64,000 nt of DNA from Bradyrhizobium diazoefficiens (GCF_016616885.1 NZ_CP067102.1:4926501-4990500); one strand, 5' to 3'; counted from the first letter of the stretch, positions 41,932 to 51,250 are shown. Notes: generated by a model from the sequence alone, not told the origin. Numbers and translations are program-made.

Positions 41932-43725
41932 TCACCACGGCTTCATTTTAAAAAGCCGACCACTATCACCTTCGTCATGAAGCAGCACGACGATTTCAGA
42001 CTGATCGAATACGGCATCATCATCGACACGCGGCGGCAAATCGGAATCAATTAGCGTGATGATCGACTGCAATCCGAGCGCGGTATAACGCCGGATCACG
42101 CCGAGTAGATTTTCCTTCTTCCGATCATCGAGCGATTCAAACAGGCCATCGTGGAAGGCGAAGCGCGGAAAACCATCGCTGAGATGCGCGCGCAGAAGAG
42201 CCAAGTCGAACGCAATGCAAAGCAGCTTCTTGTAGCTAAATCCGCGATCGGCGCTGGTTGCAATGCCAGCATCGTCAAGCAACTCAGCGCGGAAATCGAG
42301 ATGCCCGTACTGGTTAACGACCACGCTGAGCAGTGCCTTTTGATCTATCACGTCTTCAACGATCTCGTTGAAGAATAGCCGAATCTTTGAAAACAGACTT
42401 TCGCTATCGGCATTCTTGGCCTCAACGTCGGCCTCGATCGCCGCCTGCAAGTGAGTCTTTTCCTCGGCAATTGTGCGGATTTCGGTCCGCAACTGCTGAA
42501 GCCTATGTACAAACTCACGTTGCCGCTCAAGCCCCTCGATGTCAGCGCGCAGGTTCACCATCTCTCCCGAGAGGCGCTTGTACTTCGCGAAAGAATCGGT
42601 GCTGCTCAGAAATGCGAGCATTTCAGAACGGCGTTTGCCGAGCGCGTTTAACTCCGAGTTGACAGTTTTCAGCTCGGCTTCGATCTCGGCACGCTCCTCA
42701 ACCAGATATCCTCTCCGCTCGTCGGTGATTGCCTTATTGAAGGAAATTAATTGTTGGAAATCGCGTTTGATTTGGCCAGCGAAATACACGCCAGCCTCTC
42801 GGAACAGCTCGCCCGCGTCCTCGGGGTTGAAGAGAATCTGGTCCGCCTCCAGCGAGGCGATGACCTTCTTCCGGTTCTGCGTAAGCGAGTAGCGTCGCTG
42901 GTTTAGCGCGGCGATACGCTCGTCGACCTGATCGACGAGCTGCTTAGTATCGGCCTTGTCTTGGGTTCGGAAGTCGAAGGCGTCGAGAAGCGTCTGCTTC
43001 TTGTCTACTTCCTGTCGCTTGAGTAGCAAGAGGCCGTCGATCTTGCCGGCGTCCTCTATCTCGCCCCCCAACTCTTGGCGAATCGTAGTCGCCTTCTGCT
43101 CTTTCTCCTTGAGCTCATCCTCCTTGGCGTAGTGCTGGGTGATCTGTTCAGCATTGAATCCGAGGATATGCGCCAGGAACGGCTTCCAGTCGGCATGCGA
43201 GTTAGCAAACTTCCGCAGTTGGAAGACATCGCGGAAATCATCCTGAGACCGCAGGAAATAGCCGAGCCCCTTACGATAGTCCCACGGCTTCAGAGCCCGC
43301 CAATCCAGCAGGCTGTCAAGCAGCTCCTTGGCGCGATCAAATGGAACGTCGAAGTGATCCCATTCCAGCTCGGAGAGCGTCGAAAAATCTTGATGACGAG
43401 CCGCATGCTTCTTGAAAGCGATCTTCGAAGCTTCGGCGACACTGCGACGGACCGTAACATAATTTCCGTCAAGGAGTTCGATCTCTAAAAGGAACACAAA
43501 CTCCTCAAAGCGATCGAGGTGTTTGAACAGAAAGAACTTCGCATCTCGGCCCGCAAGAAAGCCGAAGTCGAGCAAACGACCAAGCGTCGTCTTGCCGAGA
43601 TTATGCGTATCGCGATCGCGATTCTCGGGTAGTCGGATCTGCGCTAGCACCACATTGAGCTCGGGCTCGAACTCGACCGGTGTAAACTCAGCGGGTCGAT
43701 TGGAATAAAGCTTAGACGGCTTCAT
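41932..43725 (-). CDS. ABC-three-component (ABC-3C) system ATPase, DUF2326 family
   Basis: About 597 residues from MKPSKLYSNRPAEFTPVEFEPELNVVLAQIRLPENRDRDTHNLGKTTLGRLLDFGFL, with Walker A NLGKTTLG near residue 45. A coiled-coil arm runs from about 220 to 460 (KEDELKEKEQKATTIRQELGG..., EIEAELKTVNSELNALGKRR). The DUF2326 C-terminal ATPase half has YKKLLCIAFDLALLRAH and a Walker B-like FPRFAFHDGLFESLDDRKKENLL. It is an SMC/RecN-like ABC ATPase of predicted conflict systems. It overlaps the middle-component gene by 14 bp. Third gene of the cassette. Confidence 0.9.
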   Translation of the reverse strand: MKPSKLYSNRPAEFTPVEFEPELNVVLAQIRLPENRDRDTHNLGKTTLGRLLDFGFLAGRDAKFFLFKHLDRFEEFVFLLEIELLDGNYVTVRRSVAEASKIAFKKHAARHQDFSTLSELEWDHFDVPFDRAKELLDSLLDWRALKPWDYRKGLGYFLRSQDDFRDVFQLRKFANSHADWKPFLAHILGFNAEQITQHYAKEDELKEKEQKATTIRQELGGEIEDAGKIDGLLLLKRQEVDKKQTLLDAFDFRTQDKADTKQLVDQVDERIAALNQRRYSLTQNRKKVIASLEADQILFNPEDAGELFREAGVYFAGQIKRDFQQLISFNKAITDERRGYLVEERAEIEAELKTVNSELNALGKRRSEMLAFLSSTDSFAKYKRLSGEMVNLRADIEGLERQREFVHRLQQLRTEIRTIAEEKTHLQAAIEADVEAKNADSESLFSKIRLFFNEIVEDVIDQKALLSVVVNQYGHLDFRAELLDDAGIATSADRGFSYKKLLCIAFDLALLRAHLSDGFPRFAFHDGLFESLDDRKKENLLGVIRRYTALGLQSIITLIDSDLPPRVDDDAVFDQSEIVVLLHDEGDSGRLFKMKPW

Positions 43726-43960
43726 TCTGCCCCACATATTCAATGGCATCAGTCTTGGGATGATATTCGATCAACCCAAGCAGGTAGAGAAAATTAAGTG
43801 ACGGAAGGAACAGCACATCACCACCAATGACTGCTTTGCGGACGAAAGCGAGCAACGCGTCATATTCGCATATGCGTTGCGCGCGCAGTCGAGCAAGCAT
43901 TAAAAGCGCAACATTGATGACGGTTCGATCAGGATGGGAGTGTTTGCTAGGTCTCAACAT
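43712..43960 (-). CDS. ABC-3C middle component (MC6-like), 82 residues
   Basis: MLRPSKHSHPDRTVINVALLMLARLRAQRICEYDALLAFVRKAVIGGDVLFLPSLNFLYLLGLIEYHPKTDAIEYVGQNEAV. A small winged-helix-like adaptor starting LRPSKHSHPDRTVI and ending with a FLYLLGLIEY strand is the form of middle component 6 in ABC-three-component systems. Its ends overlap both neighbours (14 bp each), implying a tightly coupled three-protein complex. Its presumed role is to link the nuclease-like subunit to the ATPase. Confidence 0.85.
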   Translation of the reverse strand: MLRPSKHSHPDRTVINVALLMLARLRAQRICEYDALLAFVRKAVIGGDVLFLPSLNFLYLLGLIEYHPKTDAIEYVGQNEAV

Positions 43961-44909
43961 CGGCGACCTCCCCGATGTCGCAATTCCAATACATATAGAA
44001 CAGTACGGCGCGGGTCAGGCGCTTGTGTTGCTTTTGGCGCAGGATTGGATCGCGCTGAAACAGAAGATCAAGCAAATACTCCATGACGGAATCAAAATTT
44101 TGGAAGTCCTTCCGCTTCGAAATGATCTTCATCTGGAACTCTTCAGTAGCTGCCTCGTAAGACTTGAGTATCTCCAAATTTTCCGGCGCCGCCAGAAATG
44201 TCCGAATTTGCGCAGTATCCTTGAGGTAGCGCCTGCGAAGAGCGGTCGCATACTCCGGTGTCATATTGTTGAGGGCATTCTTCTCCTCATAAGAAATTCG
44301 GCCACTCGGCGGCACGTCTAGGATGGCCGACAGATCAGCTTCGTGGCTTGCAATCGCCTCGACGACGACAGCTAGCTCATCGGGCGATACAATCAACGGA
44401 GAGTCGACCGGATCGAGATCCGCGAGCGTCGGCACTTCCAGAAAATGCCTCATATAGAGTTCGAGCTGCTCGATCCCACAGAGGTAGATCGACCCTTCGG
44501 GTAGCCCGCACTGCTCCGCGATGTGCTGAGTAATGTTCTGGTCGGCGTTACCAGCCAGACGTCGGTTGGCGAATAGCATGTAATGATCGAGCTGCTTGTT
44601 CTTGCGCAGCTTTTCGATGCGCGGCACTTCCTTCCCGATCACCGTGTCCTGAGATTTGGGACTATAAAAATCTGCTTCGCCGAAGTGGCGATTGTAGCCA
44701 TTCGTGTGTTTCGCCTGGACAACCACGGTACCGGTCCAAGGCTCAGCCTTGCTCGGATGAAGTTCGGCGGTACCGACAAATTTGGCGTCTCGGCCACCAT
44801 CAGGGCCCTTAGCAAAACCCTTCACCGACATGCCGAGCAGCCGTTGGCACAACAGCACAATCAGCCTTTCGAACTGATCCTCACTGAGGTCCTCATAGGC
44901 GAATTTCAT
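43947..44909 (-). CDS. ABC-3C effector: Mrr-like restriction-endonuclease domain fused to an ABC-3C C-terminal domain
   Basis: 320 residues from MKFAYEDLSEDQFERLIVLLCQRLLGMSVKGFAKGPDGGRDAKFVGTAEL. The PD-(D/E)xK nuclease site is visible as GGRDAKF followed by VVVQAKH (QxK), the Mrr arrangement. A middle segment contains LFANRRLAGNADQNITQHIAEQCGL. The C-terminal helical domain (NNMTPEYATALRRRYLKDTAQIRTFLAAPENLEILKSY...) is typical of ABC-3C effector partners. First gene of the cassette. Expected to cut nucleic acid when the ATPase is triggered by invading DNA. Confidence 0.88.
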   Translation of the reverse strand: MKFAYEDLSEDQFERLIVLLCQRLLGMSVKGFAKGPDGGRDAKFVGTAELHPSKAEPWTGTVVVQAKHTNGYNRHFGEADFYSPKSQDTVIGKEVPRIEKLRKNKQLDHYMLFANRRLAGNADQNITQHIAEQCGLPEGSIYLCGIEQLELYMRHFLEVPTLADLDPVDSPLIVSPDELAVVVEAIASHEADLSAILDVPPSGRISYEEKNALNNMTPEYATALRRRYLKDTAQIRTFLAAPENLEILKSYEAATEEFQMKIISKRKDFQNFDSVMEYLLDLLFQRDPILRQKQHKRLTRAVLFYMYWNCDIGEVADVET

Positions 44910-45024
44910 GCTGGCACCCTTGCGCGTCCCAGCCTCGACGAGCAAACCGTCTGGACCCGCGTAGATTTGGGTCTAACACATGAGTCTAGTGGGCGGGAAC
45001 TACGCTATTCCGCCCGCCTCCCCC

Positions 45025-46623
45025 TCACTCCCACTCAATCGTCCCAGGCGGCTTGCTGGTCACGTCGTACACCACCCGGTTCACGCCCCTCACCTCGTTG
45101 ATGATGCGCGTGGCGGTCTCGCCCAAAAACTTCATGTCGAACTGGTAGAAGTCCGCGGTCATGCCGTCGGTTGAGGTGACGGCGCGCAGGCCCACGACGT
45201 AGTCGTAGGTGCGGCCGTCGCCCATGACGCCGACCGTCTTGACCGGGAGCAGCACGGCAAAGGCCTGCCAGATGTCGTCGTAGAGGCCGTGCTTGCGGAT
45301 CTGGTCGATGTAGACGGCATCGGCCTTGCGCAGGATGTCGAGCTTGTCGCTCGTGATGTCGCCGGGGCAGCGGATGGCGAGGCCGGGGCCCGGGAACGGG
45401 TGGCGGCCGACGAAGATTTCGGGCAGGCCCAGCTCGCGGCCGAGCTTGCGGACCTCGTCCTTGAACAGCTCGCGCAAGGGCTCGACGAGCTTCATGTTCA
45501 TGCGCTCGGGGAGCCCGCCGACATTGTGGTGCGACTTGATCGTCACCGAGGGGCCGCCGGTGAAGGAGACGCTCTCGATCACGTCGGGGTAGAGCGTGCC
45601 TTGCGCCAGGAAGTCGGCGCCGCCGAGCTTCTTGGCTTCCTGTTCGAACACCTCGATGAAGAGGCGGCCGATGGTCTTGCGCTTGGTTTCGGGGTCGGTG
45701 ACGCCTTCGAGCTCGCCCAAAAACTGTTTTGAGGCATCCACATGTACGAGCGGGATGTTGTAGTGGTGGCGGAACAGGTCGACCACGGTCTTGGCTTCGT
45801 CGAGGCGCAGCATGCCGTGATCGACGAACACGCAGGTCAGCTGGTCGCCGATGGCTTCATGGATCAGCACGGCCGCAACGGCTGAATCGACGCCGCCGGA
45901 GAGGCCGCAGATCACCTTGCCCTTGCCGACTTGGCTGCGGATCTTCTGGATCTCCTCCTCGCGGAAGGCGCGCATGGTCCAGTCGCCGGAGAGGCCCGCG
46001 ATCTTGCGCACGAAATTGCGGATCAGTTTTGCGCCATCGGGCGTGTGCACCACTTCGGGGTGGAACATCAGGCCGTAATATTTGCGCGTCTCGTCCTGGA
46101 TGATCGCGAAGGGCGCGTTCGGCGAGGTGCCCGCGACCGAGAAGCCCGGCGGCATCTTGGTGATGCGGTCGCCATGGCTCATCCAGACCTGGTTCTTGCC
46201 GCCGAGCGACCAGACGTCCTCGAACAGCTTGCTCTCGGCCTTGACCTCGACATCGGCACGGCCGAATTCGCGGTGATGGCCGCCCTCGACGGTGCCGCCG
46301 AGCTGCTCCGCCATGGTCATCTGGCCATAGCAGATGCCCATCACCGGGACGCCGGAGGCGAAGATCGCTTGCGGGGCGCGGGGCGAGCCGGCCTCATGGA
46401 CCGACTCCGGGCCGCCGGAGAGAATCACCGCTTTCGGCTTCATCTCCCTGAAGGCCTGTTCGGCTTTGTTGAACGGGACGATCTCGCAATAGACGCCGTC
46501 CTCGCGCACGCGACGCGCAATCAGCTGCGTCACCTGGCTGCCAAAGTCGACGATGAGAATCTTGTCATGCGCCGAGGCCACGGAGAGCGTCGACGCGGAG
46601 CGGTCGTTCTGTGCTGCTGTCAT
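45025..46623 (-). CDS. guaA: GMP synthase (glutamine-hydrolysing)
   Basis: 532 residues from [51 protein letters not shown]. The class-I amidotransferase domain has catalytic Cys in VMGICYGQM and a His/Glu in MFHPEVVHT. The ATP-pyrophosphatase P-loop is [10 protein letters not shown]. The C-terminal dimerisation domain ends [11 protein letters not shown]. It converts XMP to GMP. In other bacteria the 3' end of guaA is a known integration hotspot. Here the ABC-3C cassette begins about 115 bp beyond the stop on the same strand. Confidence 0.97.
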   Translation of the reverse strand: MTAAQNDRSASTLSVASAHDKILIVDFGSQVTQLIARRVREDGVYCEIVPFNKAEQAFREMKPKAVILSGGPESVHEAGSPRAPQAIFASGVPVMGICYGQMTMAEQLGGTVEGGHHREFGRADVEVKAESKLFEDVWSLGGKNQVWMSHGDRITKMPPGFSVAGTSPNAPFAIIQDETRKYYGLMFHPEVVHTPDGAKLIRNFVRKIAGLSGDWTMRAFREEEIQKIRSQVGKGKVICGLSGGVDSAVAAVLIHEAIGDQLTCVFVDHGMLRLDEAKTVVDLFRHHYNIPLVHVDASKQFLGELEGVTDPETKRKTIGRLFIEVFEQEAKKLGGADFLAQGTLYPDVIESVSFTGGPSVTIKSHHNVGGLPERMNMKLVEPLRELFKDEVRKLGRELGLPEIFVGRHPFPGPGLAIRCPGDITSDKLDILRKADAVYIDQIRKHGLYDDIWQAFAVLLPVKTVGVMGDGRTYDYVVGLRAVTSTDGMTADFYQFDMKFLGETATRIINEVRGVNRVVYDVTSKPPGTIEWE

Positions 46624-46709
46624 GGCAAGCAGATACGCGACCACGCCCCTGCCCGCAACCGCGTGGCGGCGCGCGCCCACATTCTTCTTTAGGCATGGAC
46701 AAATGGATA

Positions 46710-46730
46710 TAGGTAAGTATTATTGACCTA
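46710..46730. promoter_or_regulatory. AT-rich near-palindrome between guaA and the SnoaL-like gene
   Basis: TAGGT and ACCTA arms flank an 11-bp AT-rich centre, with 17 of 21 positions symmetric. It lies 43 bp before the GTG start of the next gene and ~85 bp from guaA. It may be an operator or simply promoter AT-richness. Confidence 0.4.
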
Positions 46731-46772
46731 ATTGCTCACCTACCAAACCGAGGCCAATCAGGGAGAACGCTT

Positions 46773-47144
46773 GTGTCACAGCACCATCACCCATCACAGC
46801 TTGCCGCACTCGGCCGGACCTGGGTCGAGGCCTGGAATGCCCGCGATATCGAGCGCGTGCTCACGCTCTACGACGAGGACGCCGTCATGACCTCGGACCG
46901 GATCCCGGCGATGGGATTCGATGCCAGCGGCACCGTGCGCGGCAAGGACGCGTTGCGGGCGTATTGGGGCAAGGCGCTCGGGTTGCTGCCGGAGCTGCAC
47001 TTTTCGCTGATCGACGTGTTCGTCAGCCCTGATAGCGTCGTGGTATTTTACCAGAATGAGCGGGGCAAGCGGATCTGCGAATATCTGCGGGTGAACGATG
47101 CGGGGCTGATCGTGCAGGGATCGGCGAACCATCTGCCGCATTGA
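46773..47144 (+). CDS. SnoaL/NTF2-fold protein
   Basis: 123 residues from a GTG at 46773 behind a GGGAGAA ribosome site: MSQHHHPSQLAALGRTWVEAWNARDIERVLTLYDEDAVMTSDRIPAMGFDASGTVRGKDALRAYWGKAL. The AWNARDIERVLTLYDEDAVM segment and the VRGKDALRAYW helix are the SnoaL-like/DUF4440 signature. Function unknown. It converges with the HxlR gene. Confidence 0.82.
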   Translation: MSQHHHPSQLAALGRTWVEAWNARDIERVLTLYDEDAVMTSDRIPAMGFDASGTVRGKDALRAYWGKALGLLPELHFSLIDVFVSPDSVVVFYQNERGKRICEYLRVNDAGLIVQGSANHLPH

Positions 47145-47163
47145 GGGCTCGTGCGTAGCGACG

Positions 47164-47616
47164 TCAGCGCTTGCGCGCGCCGGCCTTTCGCACCTTCGTG
47201 TCGGACCATGCCAGCGGCCGGCCGGTCCGCGACGGCAGCACGAGCTGCCCGACCGGTTGGCCCGTCTGGTCCACCAGGTCGGAATGCGCCTCGCCGCGTG
47301 CATAGAGATGCGCCTCGCCCCATTGGCGTAGGCCGACGACAACAGGAAACAAGTCGCGTCCCCGCTCCGTCAATGCATATTCCTGATACGCGCTGCCATC
47401 GGAGGCTGGAACCAGCTCGAGCACGTCAAGCTCCACCAGCTTGTGCAGGCGCGTGCTGAGCATGCCCTTGGCGATGCCGAGGTTCTTCTGAAAATCGCCG
47501 AACCGACGGAGCCCGTCGAAGGCGTCGCGCACGATCAGGAGCGACCACCAGTCTCCGATCGCATCCAATGCCCGGGCCACCGGGCAATCGGCCTTGGCAA
47601 AACCGGTCCGCTTCAT
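47164..47616 (-). CDS. HxlR-family regulator
   Basis: 150 residues: MKRTGFAKADCPVARALDAIGDWWSLLIVRDAFDGLRRFGDFQKNLGIAKGMLSTRLHKLVELDVLELVPASDGSAYQEYALTERGRDLFPVVVGLRQWG. The CPVARALDAIGDWWSLLIVRDA start with its single sensing Cys is the HxlR wHTH signature. These redox- or ligand-responsive regulators usually control a divergent gene, here an MFS carrier. Symmetric sites lie between them. Confidence 0.93.
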   Translation of the reverse strand: MKRTGFAKADCPVARALDAIGDWWSLLIVRDAFDGLRRFGDFQKNLGIAKGMLSTRLHKLVELDVLELVPASDGSAYQEYALTERGRDLFPVVVGLRQWGEAHLYARGEAHSDLVDQTGQPVGQLVLPSRTGRPLAWSDTKVRKAGARKR

Positions 47617-47638
47617 CCGCAGTTCCCTTCGCAAGCCA

Positions 47639-47690
47639 GTACTAAAATAAGACTAGACAGCGCCGCACGCAACTGGTCCTATTATAGGAC
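47639..47690. promoter_or_regulatory. HxlR operators in the hxlR/MFS divergent promoter
   Basis: GTCCTATTATAGGAC (47676-47690) is a perfect 7-bp-arm palindrome. GTACTAAAATAAGAC (47639-47653) matches it at 11 of 15 positions. They are 37 bp apart centre to centre, one beside each start, the usual HxlR arrangement. Confidence 0.75.
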
Positions 47691-47715
47691 TACGTTGACC
47701 TCGCCGGAGACGACC

Positions 47716-49008
47716 ATGACGAAGGATGACAACGCGCCAGCCGGATCAGCGATGGCAGGCGATGCGACCGGACGCGGGCTTTCCGGCGCGATGGCGCTGC
47801 TGTTCGCGCTCGCCTGCGGGCTGAGCGTCGCCAACATCTATTTTGCGCAGCCACTGCTCGATGCCATGGCACACGATCTCGGCATCGCGCCCGCCGCGAT
47901 CGGCATGGTGGTGACGTTCACCCAGATCGGCTACGCCCTCGGCCTGATCCTGCTGGTGCCGCTCGGCGATCTCGCCGATCGCCGTCGCCTGATCGTCGGC
48001 CAGACCGCGCTGTCGGCGATTGCCCTCATCATCGTCGGCACGGCGTCGCACGCCGCGGTGTTGTTCGCCGGCATGGTGCTGGTCGGGCTGCTGGCTGTGG
48101 TCGTACAGGTGCTCGTCGCTTTCGCCGCGACGCTGGCGACACCGGACGGGCGCGGCCGCGCCATCGGCACCGTCACGAGCGGCGTCGTTGGCGGAATCCT
48201 GCTCGCCCGTTTCGTCTCGGGCGCGCTCGCCGATATCGGCGGCTGGCGCCTGGTCTATCTGGTCTCGGCCGGCCTGATGCTCGTCATGGCCGCCTTGCTC
48301 CTGTGCCTGCTGTCTGGCAGCCCAAAGGCCACGAAGGCCGGATTGTCCTATCCGTCGCTGCTGCGCTCGACGGCCGCGCTGTTCGCCGAGGAACCAGTCC
48401 TGCGCGAGCGGGCGCTGTTCGCGTTCCTGATCTTCGCCGATCTCAACGTGTTCTGGACCTCGATTGTGCTGCCGCTGTCGGCGCCGCCCTTCGCGCTGTC
48501 GCACACCACGATCGGACTGCTCGGGATTGCCGGGTTCGCCGGCGCGCTCGCGGCGCGCAACGCGGGACGCCTCGCCGATCTGGGATGGGCTCAACGCACC
48601 ACAGGATTGTCGCTGATGCTGATGCTCGGCGCCTGGGCCGTGTTCGCCTGCCTGCACGTCTCGCCCTGGTTCATCGTCGCGGGCGTCATCATGCTGGATC
48701 TCGGGCTCCAGGCGGTGCATGTCACCAGCCAGAGCCTGATCATCGCCGCGCGTCCCGACGCCGCAAGCCGGCTGGTCGGGGGCTACATGGTGTTCTACTC
48801 GATCGGCAGCGCAGTTGGCGGGCTAGCCTCGACCATGATGTCGGCGTCTGCATGCTGGGCGCCGGAATCAGCGCCGCCGCGCTGCTGGTCTGGATCATCA
48901 CGGCGAGCAGGACCGAGGCGCCAGCCGGTTGCGCGTCGACGTCCTAGCCGCCGACGCAAAGAGCGCGACTGGGGCGGAAGCATGCGCTACAGACTGCCGG
49001 CATCGTAA
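47716..49008 (+). pseudogene. MFS transporter with a frameshifted C-terminus
   Basis: From MTKDDNAPAGSAMAGDATGRGLSGAMALLFALACGLSVANIYFAQPLLDAMA the protein is a normal 12-helix drug-efflux-type MFS. LGDLADRRRLIVGQ is motif A. It stays so up to about residue 376 (VGGLASTMM). The frame then becomes a charged Arg-rich tail to 49008. The expected last helix (VGVCMLGAGISAAALLVWIIT) is found in the frame ending at 48947. A net loss that is not a multiple of three at about 48845 is implied. The protein probably lacks its last transmembrane helix. Confidence 0.8.
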
Positions 49009-49021
49009 CAGGACCCCTCCC

Positions 49022-49354
49022 ATGAAGCTCCCCACCTCCCCCTTTACCGTCACCGACTGGAGCGAGGTCGAGGCCACCACGCATCCCGGTGAGACCGGCG
49101 AAGCCAAATGGCGCACGCTGAACATCGGCGATCTCCGCGTGCGAATGGTGGAGTATTCGCCTGGCTATCTCGCCGATCATTGGTGTGATCGCGGCCACGT
49201 GCTCTACGTGCTGGAGGGCGAGCTCGACAGCGAGCTGCGCGACGGACGCAAGTTCAAGCTCACGCCGGGCATGAGCTACCAGGTCTCGGACTTTGGCGAC
49301 GCCGCGCATCGCTCATCGACGGCGGTGGGCGCGACTCTTTTCATCGTGGACTGA
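49022..49354 (+). CDS. DHCW-motif cupin-fold protein
   Basis: 110 residues, MKLPTSPFTVTDWSEVEATTHPGETGEAKWRTLNIGDLRVRMVEYSPGYLADHWCDRGHVLYVLEGELDSELRDG. It carries the DHxCxxGHxxYVLEGE metal site named for the family (here DHWCDRGH) and the second cupin motif MSYQVSDFGDAAHRS. Single small cupin, function unknown. It follows the broken MFS gene by 13 bp past the long frame and could be co-transcribed with it. Confidence 0.88.
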   Translation: MKLPTSPFTVTDWSEVEATTHPGETGEAKWRTLNIGDLRVRMVEYSPGYLADHWCDRGHVLYVLEGELDSELRDGRKFKLTPGMSYQVSDFGDAAHRSSTAVGATLFIVD

Positions 49355-49608
49355 CGGAACCGCCCGGTGTGCAGCGCAAAATAGCAAACTGCGCAGCGCT
49401 CGCTGTGAGCGCGTGCCGCCTTGAAGTTGCCCCAAAAAATCGCTAGATTGTGAACATCGATCCTTGGCCGAACGACTGGGCCGCTCCGTCTCATTTCCAA
49501 TGGGCGAGCACGTTTCAGGTATTTCTCCAAAATCGACCAACCGGGACGATGGGCGCAGCAATGTGCATTTGTCCCCCTGAGTGCATCGTCAATTGAAAGG
49601 AAATGACT
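49355..49608 (+). promoter_or_regulatory. Long untranslated leader of the cold-shock gene
   Basis: About 250 bp without a gene separates the DHCW cupin from the cold-shock gene. Long leaders are typical of cspA-type mRNAs, whose folding changes with temperature. The ribosome site GAAAGGAA ends 6-7 nt before the ATG at 49609. The first part (GTGCAGCGC/GCGCAGCGCTC, ~49369-49405) could form a hairpin that ends the upstream transcript. Confidence 0.45.
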
Positions 49609-49818
49609 ATGGCAATGGGCACCGTGAAGTGGTTCAACAACCAAAAGGGCTTTGGCTTCATCCAGCCGGATGACGGCGCAAAGGACGTCTTCGTTCACAT
49701 CAGCGCCGTTGAGCGCGCCGGTCTGAGCACCCTCAACGAGGGCCAGAAGGTCTCCTTCGACATCGTTGCGGACCGCCGCAGCGGCAAGTCCTCGGCCGAC
49801 AACCTCCGCGCCGGCTAG
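49609..49818 (+). CDS. cspA: Cold-shock domain protein (CspA family)
   Basis: 69 residues: [72 protein letters not shown]1 (KGFGFI) and RNP2 (VFVHI) give the RNA-binding beta-barrel. The ATG at 49609 is chosen over 49603 because the AAGGAA site would otherwise abut the start codon. It is probably an RNA chaperone. A strong terminator follows at 49878-49910. Paralogues are usually several in this group, so the symbol is generic. Confidence 0.95.
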   Translation: MAMGTVKWFNNQKGFGFIQPDDGAKDVFVHISAVERAGLSTLNEGQKVSFDIVADRRSGKSSADNLRAG

Positions 49819-49877
49819 TTGACCGCGCAATTCGCGATCTGACCACGGACGTACCGGCAGATCGTTGAGTTCAGAGA

Positions 49878-49910
49878 CCCCGCGACCGGGTTCCGGTTCG
49901 CGGGGTTTTT
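49878..49910 (+). terminator. Intrinsic terminator after the cold-shock gene
   Basis: CCCCGCGACCGG pairs with CCGGTTCGCGGGG around a short loop and is followed by TTTTT. It lies 60 bp past the cspA-type stop and also faces the convergent RsmB-like gene. Confidence 0.92.
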
Positions 49911-49939
49911 GTTTGCTCCGGAATGATGACGGAGCGAGA

Positions 49940-51241
49940 TCAGCCCGCCTTCTTCAGCACCGAGACGAAGAACCCGTCCGTGCCCGTGCGGCGCGGGGTC
50001 ATCAGCCAGCCTTCGTCGGATCGCAGCGCGGCTTCTGCAAATTCCTCGGCCTTGTCCCAGAGCACGCTCGCGGTCTGCTGCGGCGGCAGCACCGCGAACT
50101 CCGGATGTCGCGCAACGAAGGCCCTCACCTGCTCACCGTTCTCCTCGGGCAACACCGAGCAGGTGATGTAGGCAATGCGGCCACCAGCCTTCACCAGCGG
50201 CGCGGCGCGCTCCAGCACCTCGGTCTGGTCCTTGAGGCGGATCTCCAGCGCACCCGGCCGCATGCGCCATTTGGCGTCGGGATTGCGGCGCCAGGTTCCG
50301 GTTCCCGTGCAGGGCGCGTCGATCACGACGAGGTCGGCGGTGGCGCTGATATCGGCCAGCGGATCGGCCTCACCCTTGGGCGTGCGGACATCGGCATTGT
50401 GGACGCCGGCGCGCGACAGGCGCTCGTGAATGGGCGCAAGCTGCCGCTTGTCGCTATCGGTCGCAATCAGCCGGCCCTTGCCCTGCATCTGTGCCGCGAG
50501 CGCCAGCGTCTTGCCGCCGGCCCCCGCACAGAGATCGATCACCTGCTCGCCCGGTTTTGCCGCGGTGAAAAGGGCCGCAAGCTGCGATCCTTCATCCTGC
50601 ACTTCAATGCCGCCCTTGATGAAATCCTCTTCGGCCTGGATGCCGGGATTGCGCGCGTCGGCCGAAAGCTCGATGCGCAGGCCATTTGGCGACCACGGGG
50701 TCGGTTTCGCATGAAGATGAGCAAGCGCCTTCAGCACCTTGTCGCGATTGGACTTTAGCGTGTTGACGCGCAGATCGAGCGGCGCCCGGCTCGCCATCGC
50801 CACGGCCTCGGCAACGCGGTCCTCGCCGAACACCTTTGCGAAGTGCGGATCAAGCCATTCCGGATAGTCGCCGACGATCGCGGCCGGCGCATCTTTCAGG
50901 GAACGCGAGGCAAGTGCCGCCTGCTCGGCCTCCGTCAGCGGCTCGGGCGCAAACCGGCTGCCGTCGAACATCGCGGCCATGGTCGCGGTGTCCATGTTGC
51001 GCTCGAGGCGGAGCATGCCGATCAGCCGGGCCCGTGCGGTATCGGAATCCATCAGAAACGCACTCGAGGAAAAGCGACGCAGCACGTCCCAGACGAGGCC
51101 GGCAATGGCGGCTCGGTCGCCGGAGCCGGCAAAGCGGTGCGCGGTGCCCCACTCCTTCAGCGCTTTCGCCGCGGGCACGCGGTCCTTCTCGATGATGTTG
51201 ATCACTTCGATGGCTGCGGACAGCCGGGCAGCGGGCGTCAT
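49940..51241 (-). CDS. RsmB/NOP-family RNA cytosine-5 methyltransferase
   Basis: 433 residues. The N-terminal NusB-like helical domain (SAAIEVINIIEKDRVPAAKALKEWGTAHRFAGSGDRAAIAGLVWDVLRR) is followed by the Fmu methylase: SAM motif LCAGAGGKTLALAAQMQGKG, the motif IV catalytic pair APCTGTGTWRRNPD, and the motif VI Cys ITCSVLPEENGEQV. It makes m5C in rRNA or tRNA. RsmB is the nearest named enzyme but the target is not certain. The downstream MAPEG gene is 9 bp away on the same strand (upstream in transcription). Confidence 0.9.
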   Translation of the reverse strand: MTPAARLSAAIEVINIIEKDRVPAAKALKEWGTAHRFAGSGDRAAIAGLVWDVLRRFSSSAFLMDSDTARARLIGMLRLERNMDTATMAAMFDGSRFAPEPLTEAEQAALASRSLKDAPAAIVGDYPEWLDPHFAKVFGEDRVAEAVAMASRAPLDLRVNTLKSNRDKVLKALAHLHAKPTPWSPNGLRIELSADARNPGIQAEEDFIKGGIEVQDEGSQLAALFTAAKPGEQVIDLCAGAGGKTLALAAQMQGKGRLIATDSDKRQLAPIHERLSRAGVHNADVRTPKGEADPLADISATADLVVIDAPCTGTGTWRRNPDAKWRMRPGALEIRLKDQTEVLERAAPLVKAGGRIAYITCSVLPEENGEQVRAFVARHPEFAVLPPQQTASVLWDKAEEFAEAALRSDEGWLMTPRRTGTDGFFVSVLKKAG

Positions 51242-51250
51242 TTGAATCTT

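Noticed and set aside
44991..45018. guaA terminator hairpin (GGCGGG/CCCGCC)
   Set aside because: Stem of only ~6 bp with a 15-nt loop and no following T-run on the transcribed strand. Not strong enough to list as a feature.
41760..45060. Direct repeat of the guaA 3' end at the far side of the ABC-3C cassette (att sites)
   Set aside because: I looked for the last ~40 bp of guaA near 41770-41930 and found no match, so integrase-type insertion is not supported by repeats here.
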